This document shows positions 1 to 17,700 of a DNA stretch of 64,000 nucleotides, in pieces. The notes below the pieces were generated by a model. The model saw nothing but the letters and a program-made list of their open reading frames with translations, was not told where the DNA came from and made no database searches. Each line of letters starts with the position of its first letter. The stretch's first letter is position 1. Origin of the DNA: Galaxea fascicularis (lineage: Eukaryota; Cnidaria; Anthozoa; Scleractinia; Euphylliidae); NCBI GenBank assembly GCA_948470475.1, contig OX419345.1:3662075-3726074 (forward strand), in the 5' to 3' direction. The position numbers and the translations under genes were made by a program.

Positions 1-459
1 GTGCACTTTAATTATATTATTAGAATGTTAAAGATAACTACATATAAGATAAGCACATATATCATCATCATCATCATCATATTTCCCACTGGGCACATGT
101 CTGGCCTTGGGGCGCTCCTGGTGGGGTTAGATTTACATCCACCAGTCGCATCAGATCTGTTTTTGTCATCATAGCTCTTCTCACTTGAGCCCTGTCCACA
201 CTTAGAAGTTTTTCCATTTTTTTCCATACTTTGTCTTGCGTCCTTGTATCAAACAATAATTGTTTCTGCATCGCCCTGTTCCCTAGTCTACAGATGTGTC
301 CAGCACTCAAACAATATTTATTTGTTTAGCTTGGTCAAACTGACACTTTATGTGCTATACAATTACTGAGATTAAATAAAGATGTCTGTTTTGGTTTTGT
401 TTGTATCTGATTGAGGGTAAACGAATGAGTGGTAATAAACATGAACAAAATGACATGAG

Positions 460-626
460 CAGGGCTGTCATTAAGGGCCGGGGACTGGGGATTTTCCCCT
501 CATACTTTGAGGTATATCCCCAGCTACTTTGGTCTAAAACCAGCATGTTGACTTCACTACAGCAACTCAAATCCCCAGTTATTTTTTGTATATCCTCACC
601 TACTTCAAAAATTAGTGACAGCCCTG
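460..626. mobile_element. MITE, family A copy 1 (CAGGGCTGTCA termini)
   Basis: A 167-bp element starts CAGGGCTGTCA and ends with the inverse, TGACAGCCCTG. It is about 85% alike to the segment at 2636-2802 over its whole length. CAGGG-type termini resemble hAT elements, but no clear 8-bp target duplication was seen. It lies in the stretch left of the last visible ROCK exon. Confidence 0.75.
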
Positions 627-1138
627 CATAAGGTAATTTTTACCTTTGGTCCACTTTCATTGCCACTGTTGCCACGACTCCCGTCCTGCCAACAAAGAAC
701 ATAAGTATTTTTTTCCAGTTGATCCATAGGTTAGGTACATTTAAATCAACAGGAAAGACAAATGAATGAGAGTGAATTGTCCTATTTACCATCCTCACCA
801 TGCCATCAGAACCCTTGCCTTGCACATCATTCCACCTGCCAAAGTAGAAATGGCAAATTAGTGTGCCTAGAATTCCTCTTTGATGCTTGCTAGGATTTCT
901 CAAGAAGCCCTGTGCCTAGGGTAGATCTGATCACCAACTCAAATTACTGATTTCCATGTATTCACTTTATTCACTGGGACAACTACCGGGGAAACAGAAG
1001 CATTGATAACAATATTTACTTTATTTCACTTCACAACCCCTAAACACTTCTTTCAGCCCCTACAATGTGATCAAATTTGTCTTAAATAACTAAGAATATC
1101 CCATGATCAGGCTAAACACATTTCTTTGCCATACTTAC

Positions 1139-7583
<6,445 letters not shown>

Positions 7584-8013
7584 CTTGCCTGCAAACTCAA
7601 GCTCTAGCTATTCCAACACAAAACAATCCACCGCGATCAAAAATCATTCCTTCTCCAGCCAATGGCATCTAAGACGAAGCATTTAGCCTCAAAACAGCGG
7701 ATTCGGAGAGTAACACGCGAGGTGAACGTCTCAAATCCAAGCACTGTTGACATTACTTTCAAACATGGCTGAAGTTCGAAACGCTGGGACTGAGTAATGG
7801 GGGTGTTTAGTCACGTGATACGTCCCTTCCCTCGCAAAATGGCGGTTTCTTTTGTGTGGCGTACAACCTCCCCTCACTTCCTTGGCGTGAATCAATCCAG
7901 ACGATGGAGATTCGTCTTCTCCCACTTAATTCGTTAGCTGACGAAATTACCTTGCGTAACTGGTTTATAGACATTTACTATACCACAACCCATCCTATTT
8001 TGATCTGACGTCA
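7584..8013 (-). promoter_or_regulatory. Probable ROCK promoter region
   Basis: The 430 bp upstream of the ROCK start codon hold an E-box TCACGTGA (7811-7818), a YY1-like AAAATGGCGG (7836-7845) and a full cyclic-AMP response element TGACGTCA (8006-8013). No TATA box was evident, which fits a housekeeping-type promoter. The transcription start itself cannot be placed. Confidence 0.4.
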
Positions 8014-11000
8014 CCCTTTTGTGTAACCCAACAGGAAACTTTGAAACATTTCAGTGGCGACGACTTAAGTGTGTCACTCATGCAAGGCGAAGACAACAAA
8101 TTTAATTCGCCATAATAGGGAAGAAAAAAATCGCCCGGAGTGTTTTAACAAATATAACGTCTGCGAACATGTATTGGTAATTTGATCCGATATCTAAGAG
8201 CCTAACTCCTCAACAAATTGTAACTAATATTCGTCCTCGCAACAATCGATTTGTCCTAATTAATTCAAGAATTCACAAACATTATAAAATCGTAGACTTT
8301 CGGTTTCAAATTGACCATGCAGAACTCTCGAATACGAAATAACACTTCAAATGCGTGCAATGCCCTGAGTCATCGTTGCCCTCTTTTTTTTTTGTTTTTC
8401 AAGCAATGTTTACTTGAAGCCGGGTATATTGCGTTTAGTGTCAGCTAAGACAGTTTTTGCATTTGATCTTTCTTCGCTTGTTACATTTATTCAAATTTTC
8501 TTAACTTATGAAAATCGAACTAATTTTCTACATGAAAAACAGATACAGAATCGACGAGATGAATAAAAATCTAATATTTCCACTGAGCAAAATCCCAGGA
8601 GTTAGAAGACTGATTTACGAATGTTGGTATGAATCTTTTTAAAATATTAAATTGCCATTACTTATGCCATGTGCTTTAGGGCTCATAATTTAGCTGCATA
8701 CCTAAAAGGAAATTCCTGAATTTAAATTCTTTATAAGAAAATTTTATCATGTTCTTCGGCAATGACCACACGTCAAAAGTAACGAGTCAAACTGTCCTAC
8801 GGCCTCTATAAATTAGACCGTTTTTTCCACTGCTTACATAACCATCGGAAAATATCAGAGTTTTGCCCTTGAGTTCAAGCATCTTCAAAAACTTAGTTAT
8901 TTTCTGTATGCAGAACAACTGCAAGCATTCTCCAACAATCATGCCGAGCAAAAAGTGAAGTCCTCTGAGTATTAACTTGTTTCAGGAAGTAAACAAGGAA
9001 CTCGGTTTGTCTGCATGAACAAAACAGGAAGCATCATGAGTATGGCTTTGGTATATATTTCACGAAATCCTCTCATACTGATCTGATCTGATCCAGCTTT
9101 ATATGTGAAGTATTTTTGATAGAAAAAAAAAATGATTACCGAACATTTCAAGCCATGAAAAGTCACTAACACGTCCTTACGGAAAGTACCTCCTTTTCGC
9201 ACTAAGAAAACTCGAAAAGTGGGTTTATAGTTAATTCATCCTGAAGTATTTATTGTTCTCCTTCTTGGCAGTTGAAGTGTTTCTCACTCAGACAATAACG
9301 TGCTTTTAAAACTGGCCTAAGGATGTTTAACATTCTGTATCTATATCGTCGGCAATTTGAAAAGGCCGATATCGTCTCCGAACGTGAGCTGTTTTGTCAA
9401 CTGAGTTTTTTACGAATGACATCACTTCTGTATTTTCTCAGATGAAGCGCTGATTCCTGTTTCATTTGAACTACGGATGATGGATGGAACTAAAACCGTT
9501 CGCAAAACAAATCAGCCGCAAATATCTTGTGGACTAGAACGATAGCACAACGGTGGAATTCTAAAGGCCGTCCATTTTTTATCGGGTAGGGGGGCTGATG
9601 GGATTTGGGGGAGTGTCATTTGCAAATTGTATGACCCCCCTCCCAGTTTTCCAGTTTTAGTCACATGACGCCCCTCAAAAAGATTTTTAGGGGATGAGCC
9701 CCCCCCAACCCCCCCTCCAAAATAGGCTACACCAGCTATTTTCCCACTATTTTTTATCTCAGGATTTCGCTCGGCCTCCTCCCCCTTTTTCTTTGTTTTT
9801 TTTTTGGCCAGCCCCACCTCAAAAGTCATATTTTTTTGGCGTGCCTCGCCTCTCATCCCGAGAGCCCACCCCTGTCCCATAAATAAACGGTCCCTAAATC
9901 CTGTTGGTTGCACCTATAATGCGATTAAAAAAATCCAGCTGGCGTTTTTGTGTTTATTTTTTTATGAAAGCCCAAACAACACTAAAAGTAGTAGAAAAGT
10001 AAGAAAATTGTTAAAATTTTTGTGACAAACCCACCTTTAAAAAAAACAAAGTTGCCACACGATTCAGACACGATTTATCTTGATTAAATGATCAAGATAG
10101 AAAAATTTGTCGAGAAAGTGAGATTACAAGGTATTTAGGTTAAAATACTAAGGAGCTTTTTGAAGGGCTTGCTGCGGTAGACTGAACTCGTTTTTCAGTC
10201 ACCTTGAAACTGACCAAATTTCCTTCCAGTTTCTTTGAGAAAAATTCGCCGGATGAATTCTCAAACCTCTCTAAAAGGGAAAAAAACTTAGAAGAGTTGT
10301 GTGGCCGGCTTATATAAAAAATCTATCATGGCGTATTATATTGTCGCAAAACCTCAAAGGAGTCAACGATTAAGCAAGGAAGACAAAGAAGACACCGCCA
10401 GCGAGAAAAACTTAATTTAAAAACTTATATTCAGGTTATCCAGCCGCCACGGATTATTTTTCGGTTATTTTAATTGGGTTCAGCTTGCACAATGTGGACA
10501 ATTCTGACTGTTGAAGTTAGGGGGAAAAAAAGAAAAATTTACCGCCAAGCGCACATCATTTTCCAGAAAACTTAGAATTTGGTGATTTCAATTTTTCTTT
10601 TTGAAAAGGGTGCTAAATACTTAACGTTCATACATGTGATCTGAACTTTATCCAGTCCTGTAGGATGAATAATCAGTCAGTCGTGCCCGAACACCGGTTA
10701 ATTTATTTATCATAATCATTTACAGTACCATCATCTTCACTTTTCGTGCATGCGGTGTTACAGCTTAATTTCTCCTTTTCTGTTTAAATTGGTGTAACAA
10801 ACACTTGCCGTGTATTGATCATGAAAACCTATGAAATAATGGGATTGTGGCGTGGATTAAATACAAAACAATAAAAACGAGGGTGACAAATGAACTATTA
10901 AATGACATACATAATTTATGACTCACGTGCGCGGAGCATATGAATAATTGGTTTACGTGGCTTTTTTTTGCTAATTTTTCTCTATCATTTTAAAATTGGT

Positions 11001-11421
11001 GCTTAATGAGCGCTCTTTCCCAAAGCTCCATTACTTGAAAAATTAATTTAGGGAAGATTAGTACAAATTATTTTCCCAGGCACTTTTAGAGTCGTAATGA
11101 GATATATAGAATCAAGGATCACAGCCGCTGAATCTGGGATGATCATGAGTGTGATTGGTTTAGCTTGTGAAATAACAGTTCAGTGTGGATCATAAACGGG
11201 TTTTAATTAATGAAACAAATTAGCACAGTAAGAGAGAAACAAGCTTTCAGAGCAGCAAGTTAACCGAACCACATAATAAAAGGAGAGCGAGTGCCTTTAG
11301 GACATTACATTTACCTTACACGAAGTACCTAAAAGTTGCAAAAAAACGCAAAAATTGGAATTTCAATTTTGGGTTAAAATTTTCCAAGATGTGAGCGAAA
11401 TATTTCCGCGATTTAAGCGAA
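8014..11421. other. Intergenic spacer without recognised genes
   Basis: AT-rich sequence between the ROCK promoter and the EF-hand gene. Apart from the inverted-repeat element at 9563-9897 I see no coding exon, tRNA or conserved motif. Short open frames here are rich in low-complexity residues and match no family I know. Confidence 0.6.
9563..9897. mobile_element. MITE with GGCCGT..ATTTTTTAT termini, C/G-rich interior
   Basis: The left end (AGGCCGTCCATTTTTTATC, then GGGTAGGGG) and the inverse of the right end (AGGGACCGTTTATTTATGGG, then ACAGGGG) are imperfect inverted copies. The inside is built of C-runs and G-runs with no coding capacity. Read as a non-autonomous DNA transposon about 335 bp long. 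Confidence 0.6.
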
Positions 11422-13316
11422 ATGGGTCATGGAGGTTCCAAGGAACGCTACAAAAATGCAGTAAAGAAACTCAGCAGCTTGGAATTAGAAAATATTGAGG
11501 GTGTTTTCAATGAGATTTCAACCAAAAGAGAGGACGGAACGCGACATGTTGAATTGTCCCTCATAAATCGACAAGATTTTGCCGAAAGATTCAGGTTACC
11601 AGGTTTTATTGCTGAACGTCTTTTTCATGCGTTCGACAGAAATGAGGTAGGTTATTACCGTACAATCTTACTATAGAACATGCAATTCCCAAGTTTAACT
11701 GTTTTTTTGCAATTTGATTGGTTAGAACAATGTGACAAAATATATGATTACTCATATACTCATTCAGTGTATATTACCCCAATTAATAATGTCTTATCAC
11801 TTTACCTTTTGCAGAACGGTACTATTGACTTGGAAGAATTTATTGGAGGAATAGCATTGTGTTTACATGGAACAGTTAAAGATAAATGCAGATTGTTGTT
11901 CCACATCTTCAATTTGGTGAATTGTCATTGGGTTTGTTATAAAGTATAGAAGTATATTTTGGCGAAGGTTTCATTGATAAGTTGTTCAAAGTTACTCACA
12001 GTGCTTGTCAAAGCTGTTAATGTACACATGATGGGTCTGTTTGCAGGTACCGGGGAGCATAACAATTTGTATTTTGTTCACTTGGAATTAGTCTTTAATA
12101 TTTGGTGTTCTTTTGTGTTATGTCTTTTGTTTCTTTTGTTTTACATCATTTGTGCTCCGGTACCTTCAGAAAGAGCCAACATGATCTGGCAAGATTTATG
12201 GGGCTGTGCGGAAATCTTCTCCATGATCTTTGGTTTTTTAACACATAATCTTTCAAATTGTCACTTCCTAATGTATTGTGTTTCAACACTTTGGATTGAC
12301 ATGTAAAATACACTGGGATGCTTATCTGTGAGCTTTTATCAATCCCCTTAAGAGACTGTAGCCTGCATAGCAGTTGTTTCCAAACAGGAGAAGCATGAAC
12401 CAAGCAGGGGTCACATGATGACATGGGCAAAAACTAGCTAAGAAATTAAGAGACCATGTGCCCCCTGCTCCTAATGTTTTTTCTCCTTTCTACCCATGCC
12501 CCTGTGTGACTCCTGCTTGGCTCATACTTCTCCTGCTCAGCTAAATGACTGACAATGACTGCTGTGAAGGCTAAAGAGACTGATGGGCTATGTAACTGCC
12601 AGTTCCAAGAGGGTGTCTGACCTTGATCAATCAATTATTGATCAAAAGTTCTGTCATGGAGAGCCAACCAATCAGTTAGTCAGACAGTCAGTCAATCATA
12701 AGTTTATTGATCAACTTAAAACTGACTGATGGACTGACTAACTTAGCGATCTATTGACGAAATCAATAAGTTAGTCAGCCAATCAGTCAGTCTATCAATT
12801 CAAACTTATAATTTAAGATACAAACTAGCATGATAAAAGGATATAAACTATCAGCTAATTAGTTTCTTGGACATGTAGAGACAACTTTTACATTATGTTC
12901 AGACATTTATGCTGCATTTGATTTTCAACTTGCATTACAGGCGGAGGATGGTGGTGTTAGCAGAGATGAACTGACAGCAGTTCTTTTGAGTTCTTTGGAG
13001 TCTGCTCAGACAATACTCGAGAATGTAGAAGATGCAGAACAGCCTGAAGAGGGGGGTGGAGCAGACAAGCTTATTGAAACTGTGACAAGGTATTAATGTT
13101 CATAATTCAGAATGTGTGGTTCCAGAAAATATCCATAAATCCCCCCCTGCCTCCCAGGGAAGGTTTTTTGGTTTTCACCCCCCTCCCTTCCCCCACCCCT
13201 CTGGAAATTCTAATTTAACTTCATACTTTTCTTTAAAAAATTTTGCTTTTTGCCACCCCCTTTTTGCCACACCCTCCCCCTTTTTTCTGAAACTGCACAA
13301 TGCAAGCCTTGTGACC

Positions 13317-13378
<62 letters not shown>

Positions 13379-14158
13379 CTTTACCGGTATTTAAGTCTCA
13401 AATCTGTCTAGCCGAGCACAGGTGCTCTACTAATCAAGGAGACAGTAATCAGATGTACTCTAAATTAAGTGAAATGAAATAAACCCTAAATCAATTCAAA
13501 TCTAATCAGTTGTTGATTTTTGAGGAGAGTGGAAAACTGGAGTACCCTGAGAAAAACCAACAAACCCAGCCCACTTATGCCGAGTTTGGGAATTGATTTT
13601 GGGACACATTGGTGAAACGCAAACACTCTCATCACTGTGCCAAGGCTATGCTCAGACTTTTGGGTTCCTGTATAATGTAAGAGTTTTCGAAGTTAACCAT
13701 AAAAATGTTTTGTTACATAGGATTGTCAGTGATGCCTTTGAAACCTGTAACGTCTCAAAAACTGGGAAACTTTCTGCGAAGGTTTGTTTGTTTTATTATA
13801 GACACCACATCTTACAGAAAATGTAATCCAAAACCCAGCTTTATTACCAGATGAAAAGAAGGAATATCATGCCACAATAAAAGTTTTGACTTGAATGGGT
13901 GGGATTAAGTATCAGCATTGACCCATGGGAAGACTTGCCAATGAGCAACAATGCAGGTTGAACGTCTTGGGACAATTCCAGTCCCACCACCCCCAACCCA
14001 TTACAATGTTGGTTTTAAATGGTCTCCAACATGAACTATGCCCATTAAACTGTACTTTGACAATACTCTATTTTGTTGATAGGAGTTTGAGAACTGGCTT
14101 TACCGAAACCCTAAAATAATGGATAACGTTTTTGGTTGGCAGTGTCCAAGTCCAGAAG
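11422..14158 (+). CDS. EF-hand protein module, N-myristoylatable; spliced in frame to TRAPPC12
   Basis: Five exons: 11422-11646, 11815-11916, 12941-13089, 13721-13781, 14083-14158 (613 nt, about 204 residues). The start MGHGGSKERYK fits the N-myristoylation consensus MGxxxS. The first EF-hand loop DRNENGTIDLEE, formed across the exon 1/2 junction, has all the calcium ligands. A second, degenerate loop (NLAEDGGVSRDE) follows, then an acidic linker, a third EF-like segment (NVSKTGKLSAKEFE) and the motif FENWLYRNPK. This order resembles the N-terminal EF-hand region of TLDc proteins such as MEAK7, and of USP32, but no TLDc or protease domain follows. The last exon ends GAA-G at a GT donor; reading through would run into a microsatellite. 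The next good acceptor (CAG at 14736-14738) continues the frame into TRAPPC12, so the module may be the N-terminus of a fusion. Its specific function is unknown. Confidence 0.75.
12640..12800. repeat. AATCAGTCAGT-type low-complexity tract
   Basis: Degenerate repeats of GTCAGTCAAT and the inverse GACTGACT, with several TTGATCAA palindromes, in intron 2 of the EF-hand gene. Read as a decayed simple repeat. Confidence 0.5.
13317..13646 (-). mobile_element. tRNA-headed SINE (family S), minus strand, with (TTA)n tail
   Basis: Read on the minus strand this starts TTGGCACAGTGATGAGAG (tRNA A-box-like), passes through GTTTGTTGGTTTTTCTC, GGGTACTCCAGTTTTCC and CTCTCCTCAAAAA, then GTGCTCGGCTAGACAGAT, and ends in a long (TTA)n run at 13317-13376. 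The same blocks in the same order occur at 45438-45700, and part of them at 18857-18985. The trinucleotide microsatellite is therefore the tail of the retroposon. Confidence 0.8.
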
Positions 14159-14167
14159 GTAACCTTA

Positions 14168-14193
14168 TAGACTACCTTCTTCTTCTTCGTCGT

Positions 14194-14224
<31 letters not shown>

Positions 14225-14275
14225 TTATTATTATTGTCATTATCATTATCATTATCATTAACACTAATAATAGCT
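14168..14275. repeat. Compound microsatellite (CTT)n-(ATT)n-(TCATTA)n
   Basis: A run of CTT triplets with two CGT variants passes into ATT triplets and then into ATCATT units. It lies about 10 bp after the splice donor of the last EF-hand exon. Confidence 0.9.
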
Positions 14276-14738
14276 TGATGTATTTTGTCAGCTCGTGTGT
14301 CCTAAATTTAGACAAGTTGCGGATATTTGTACCATCTACTGATGTTCCACAAATCACTTGACTCTGATGATGACTTCCTCTCAAGTTGTTGAAATGTCAG
14401 TCAATGTCACTTTGAACACTCCTTTGTCACTCAGAGGATCATACTTCACTTAGTTACGATATGACTCCTGGCTTCAATAGACTCTATTGGTAACCAATTT
14501 GCTTTGAACTGAAACTGTGAAATAATTTTTGCCTTTGTAATTCAGGTTGTCAAAAAGCACTGGTGACAAGTATCACCAGCTACTTTCCCTCTTTTGCTGG
14601 CCACAATTTGCTGGTAAAAAGAGAAAATGTAGAGGGAAAAATGGAGTTGTTACCCCCACAGTGCCATCTAGTTTCCTAGATTTTCCTTGTACCGGTACTT
14701 AAAATCTTTTTGACAACCCGGCTAATTTCATTGCTCAG

Positions 14739-17700
14739 AGGGCCAGTGGATGAATGACAGTTCACCAGAACCCAGTCCCTGTTCCAGTCCCAGTCACATA
14801 AAGATGAGAAACACTAGTGAACCAGACGACTCAGTTCAGAGTGTGGAAATTCAAGGCGTACCAGCTGATAACAACCGCACCCTTAGCGACTTGTTTTCAT
14901 CACCAACAGTCACAAGTGGTGATATAGAAGGACATAACTTCTTTGATTCCATAATTGCTCCAACTTCAAATGACCCGTTTTCTGAAGTTATCCAACAGAC
15001 TGATCCTGCAATGTCCAGAATGTCTTCAGAGTCGGTGGAACCTCTTTCAGAGCTGCAATCAGTGTGTGAACCACCTGAGCCTCCTTTGGAACCACTGCTT
15101 TTAAATACGAAGGATGCATTGCAAGAAGAATCACAATTGTGGCAATCTGAAGAGGACGTGCCACCACTTGCACCAATGCAAAGTCAACCCGCTAAAGCAT
15201 TTGATGATCCATTGAATGTTGCAAAGAGCTTGCAATCATCACATACCAAACCTAGTTCACTGGAACTTCATCTTCACCAGAATCCAAAACCATCTTCTGC
15301 ACCACCAACTCCTGATGGGGAGTGGGTGAGGAGTAAGCAAACTGAAGCCGAGCGGAGGAACTCGGCATGGATATGCAACCCACAGACCAATCAGTTCCTT
15401 GTTACCATCGGTTCAGGAATGTTGAACCCAGCAGATGTGGACCAACGGTTCTTGACCTCTCCTGGGCTAGTCATTGAGGGACCACAGGTAGGGTTGCATT
15501 ATTGTTCGGGGGAGTGGGAGGTAGGGAGGTGGAGTAAAGTCTACTTTCATGATCCTTGAGTTACCAAAAAATAACTATAATTTAGAATACATGAAAATTT
15601 AGTCAGTAAATTTAGTGAAATACATACTGACATACAGGCAAACAAGTGCATGTTTGTAAGATTTTTATTTTGCTTTAATGGTGTGTTATACTTTAAAACT
15701 GAACATGGCCACAGATAGTAGATTTAAACTTCTTTCAGTAATATTTGGGAGAATTAATCTGAGTGATATTTAATATACTTCTAAATAAGTTTCCCTAATT
15801 GACATTAATTTTTGTAGCCATTATACATGTCATGGCTTGGAACATTTTGAAAAAATTCCTAATGATGAGACATGACTTTTTTTCAGTTGGACCCAATAAA
15901 AGAACTGTTGACAAAGTTTATGGGCGAGCAAGAAGTAGAGACCAGAAAACCCTTGAGTGTTGATAGCGTACCATTGGATGAGTCAGGATTGAGAGAGTTG
16001 CTGGTGTGTAACTTATGATTTTCTCTGTTGCAAGTCAGGATTGGATTAAAATGATGGTTTACAAAATGGTAGTAGGTTTTTAAGTCAGTCACAAAATATA
16101 GTCACTCATTAATTCTGTTTACCATTCAAAGGAATTTTTACTTTTTAAGGGCGGTTTAGACGGCACAATTTGTCGCACGTCTTGGAGTATGTGACACAAG
16201 GTATAACAAAGTTGTGCCGTGTGAATGCCCCTACAACTTCTCTATCACAGACGCACACAGCCTAAAATTGTCGTAGGATTTTGAATCATCTTTTAAAGCC
16301 ATACGACAGTGGTAGGCATAGGTAATATTGAACAACAAGTGTCGTATGGGATTTTTTGCATGGCGCAAGTAGTTACAGAAGTTACATACAACAGTAGTAA
16401 GCAAAAATTCCCTGTCTAAATTGCCCTTTAGTTTTTCTTTTCATTTTCCAGTGAAAACTAGTTTTCTAATTTCAATACAGAGGGCCCAATGTTGGAGAGC
16501 TGCTCTTGAGTTTACCACTAGATTCCTCACAGCTCATGGTCAGGGTTTTGATCAGAAGGGTCAGAGAGCACTGCACACTCACAAGACTCTACAGGTAGGC
16601 ATATGTTCATGTTGTGGGGTTTCATTACCAGATACTGGGCAGATTGCCCAGATGTAAACTGAAAAGTATAGTTTTGTCTGCCTGCTATTAGTATCTGAAG
16701 GTAATTTTTTAGGAAGACATTAAGCCAAAACACTTTGCCTGCTTGTGAAAATCAGTTGCCTTCTTGCTCAAAATCTTAACAAAACCCCTCAGCTACAGGT
16801 CTTTGGCTTGTTGGCAACCAAGTTTACAGCAATGACCATTCGGCCAAACTGCTCCAAATTCAAGCTTGATCTAGCCACAGTTTTGTGTGCCTAAGTAAAG
16901 ATAATTTGATAAGGATTTCAAGACTGAGCATGTTTCTTCACTGATCTATTAATAAACGTTTTCTAAATTATAGTGAGTTAAAGTGATCATTCAACATTGA
17001 TCTAATTTTTGTGTTGTTTCTGTCTGTGCTAGGTTTGGTTTTGCAGAATAGCTCTCCTCTTCAAGTTACAGATGTTTAGCACTGCTGAAGTTGAGTTGGA
17101 AGCTTTTGGGAGTTTTACCCAACCTGACCTGTATTACGAATTTTACCCAGATACATACCCTGGCAGGAAAGGTAAAGAACATAATTCGCAGGCTCTAACC
17201 CTTTCATCCCAAGTATGAATATTCATATATTCCTTATGTTTCCTACATATATGTTCCATGTAGAGAAAATTTGTATGAACATGAACTCAACTGATCCCTG
17301 TGATCATTTCCTATATTCTCATACCTTGTATGCTTGATGAGCTGGTGATTATGTTAAGGAGAAGTTAGATGGTGGTCACTATTGAGATGTTAAGGGTTAC
17401 CTTTTAAACCCTAAGATCAAAATTTAAATTCTCATTTGTCGCCCCTGTGTATTTCGTTAAGAAATAGTGAGGAGAAATTCTTAAAAGATCATCCAAACAA
17501 AAATAAATTTATCTTGTGTGATCCTGTACTTAATTCTCATGACCTCTCTGTTTTATTAAGTGTTGATATTGTGAGGAGAAATTTGATGCTGATCACTCTT
17601 AGGGTTGAAAGGGTTAATAGACTTTTAGCAGTATTGTAATCAGTTGCTATCTGCTTTTTCTGTAGGATCCATGGTACCTTTCTCCATGCGGATTCTGCAG

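Noticed and set aside
77..310. Open frame on the minus strand (CRLGNRAMQKQLLFD...)
   Set aside because: It has coding-like composition but no family I recognise, no splice link to ROCK, and it ends at an (ATC)n repeat. It may be a retroelement fragment; I could not support a call.
640..903. Minus-strand open frame left of the last ROCK exon
   Set aside because: It does not match the ROCK region expected after FTYSE, and no splice acceptor joins it in the right phase.
9512..10025. Three overlapping open frames on both strands
   Set aside because: They translate the C- and G-runs of the inverted-repeat element at 9563-9897 and have no conserved protein features.
14172..14384. Open frame with long Arg or Leu runs
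   Set aside because: Product of the (CTT)n/(ATT)n microsatellite.
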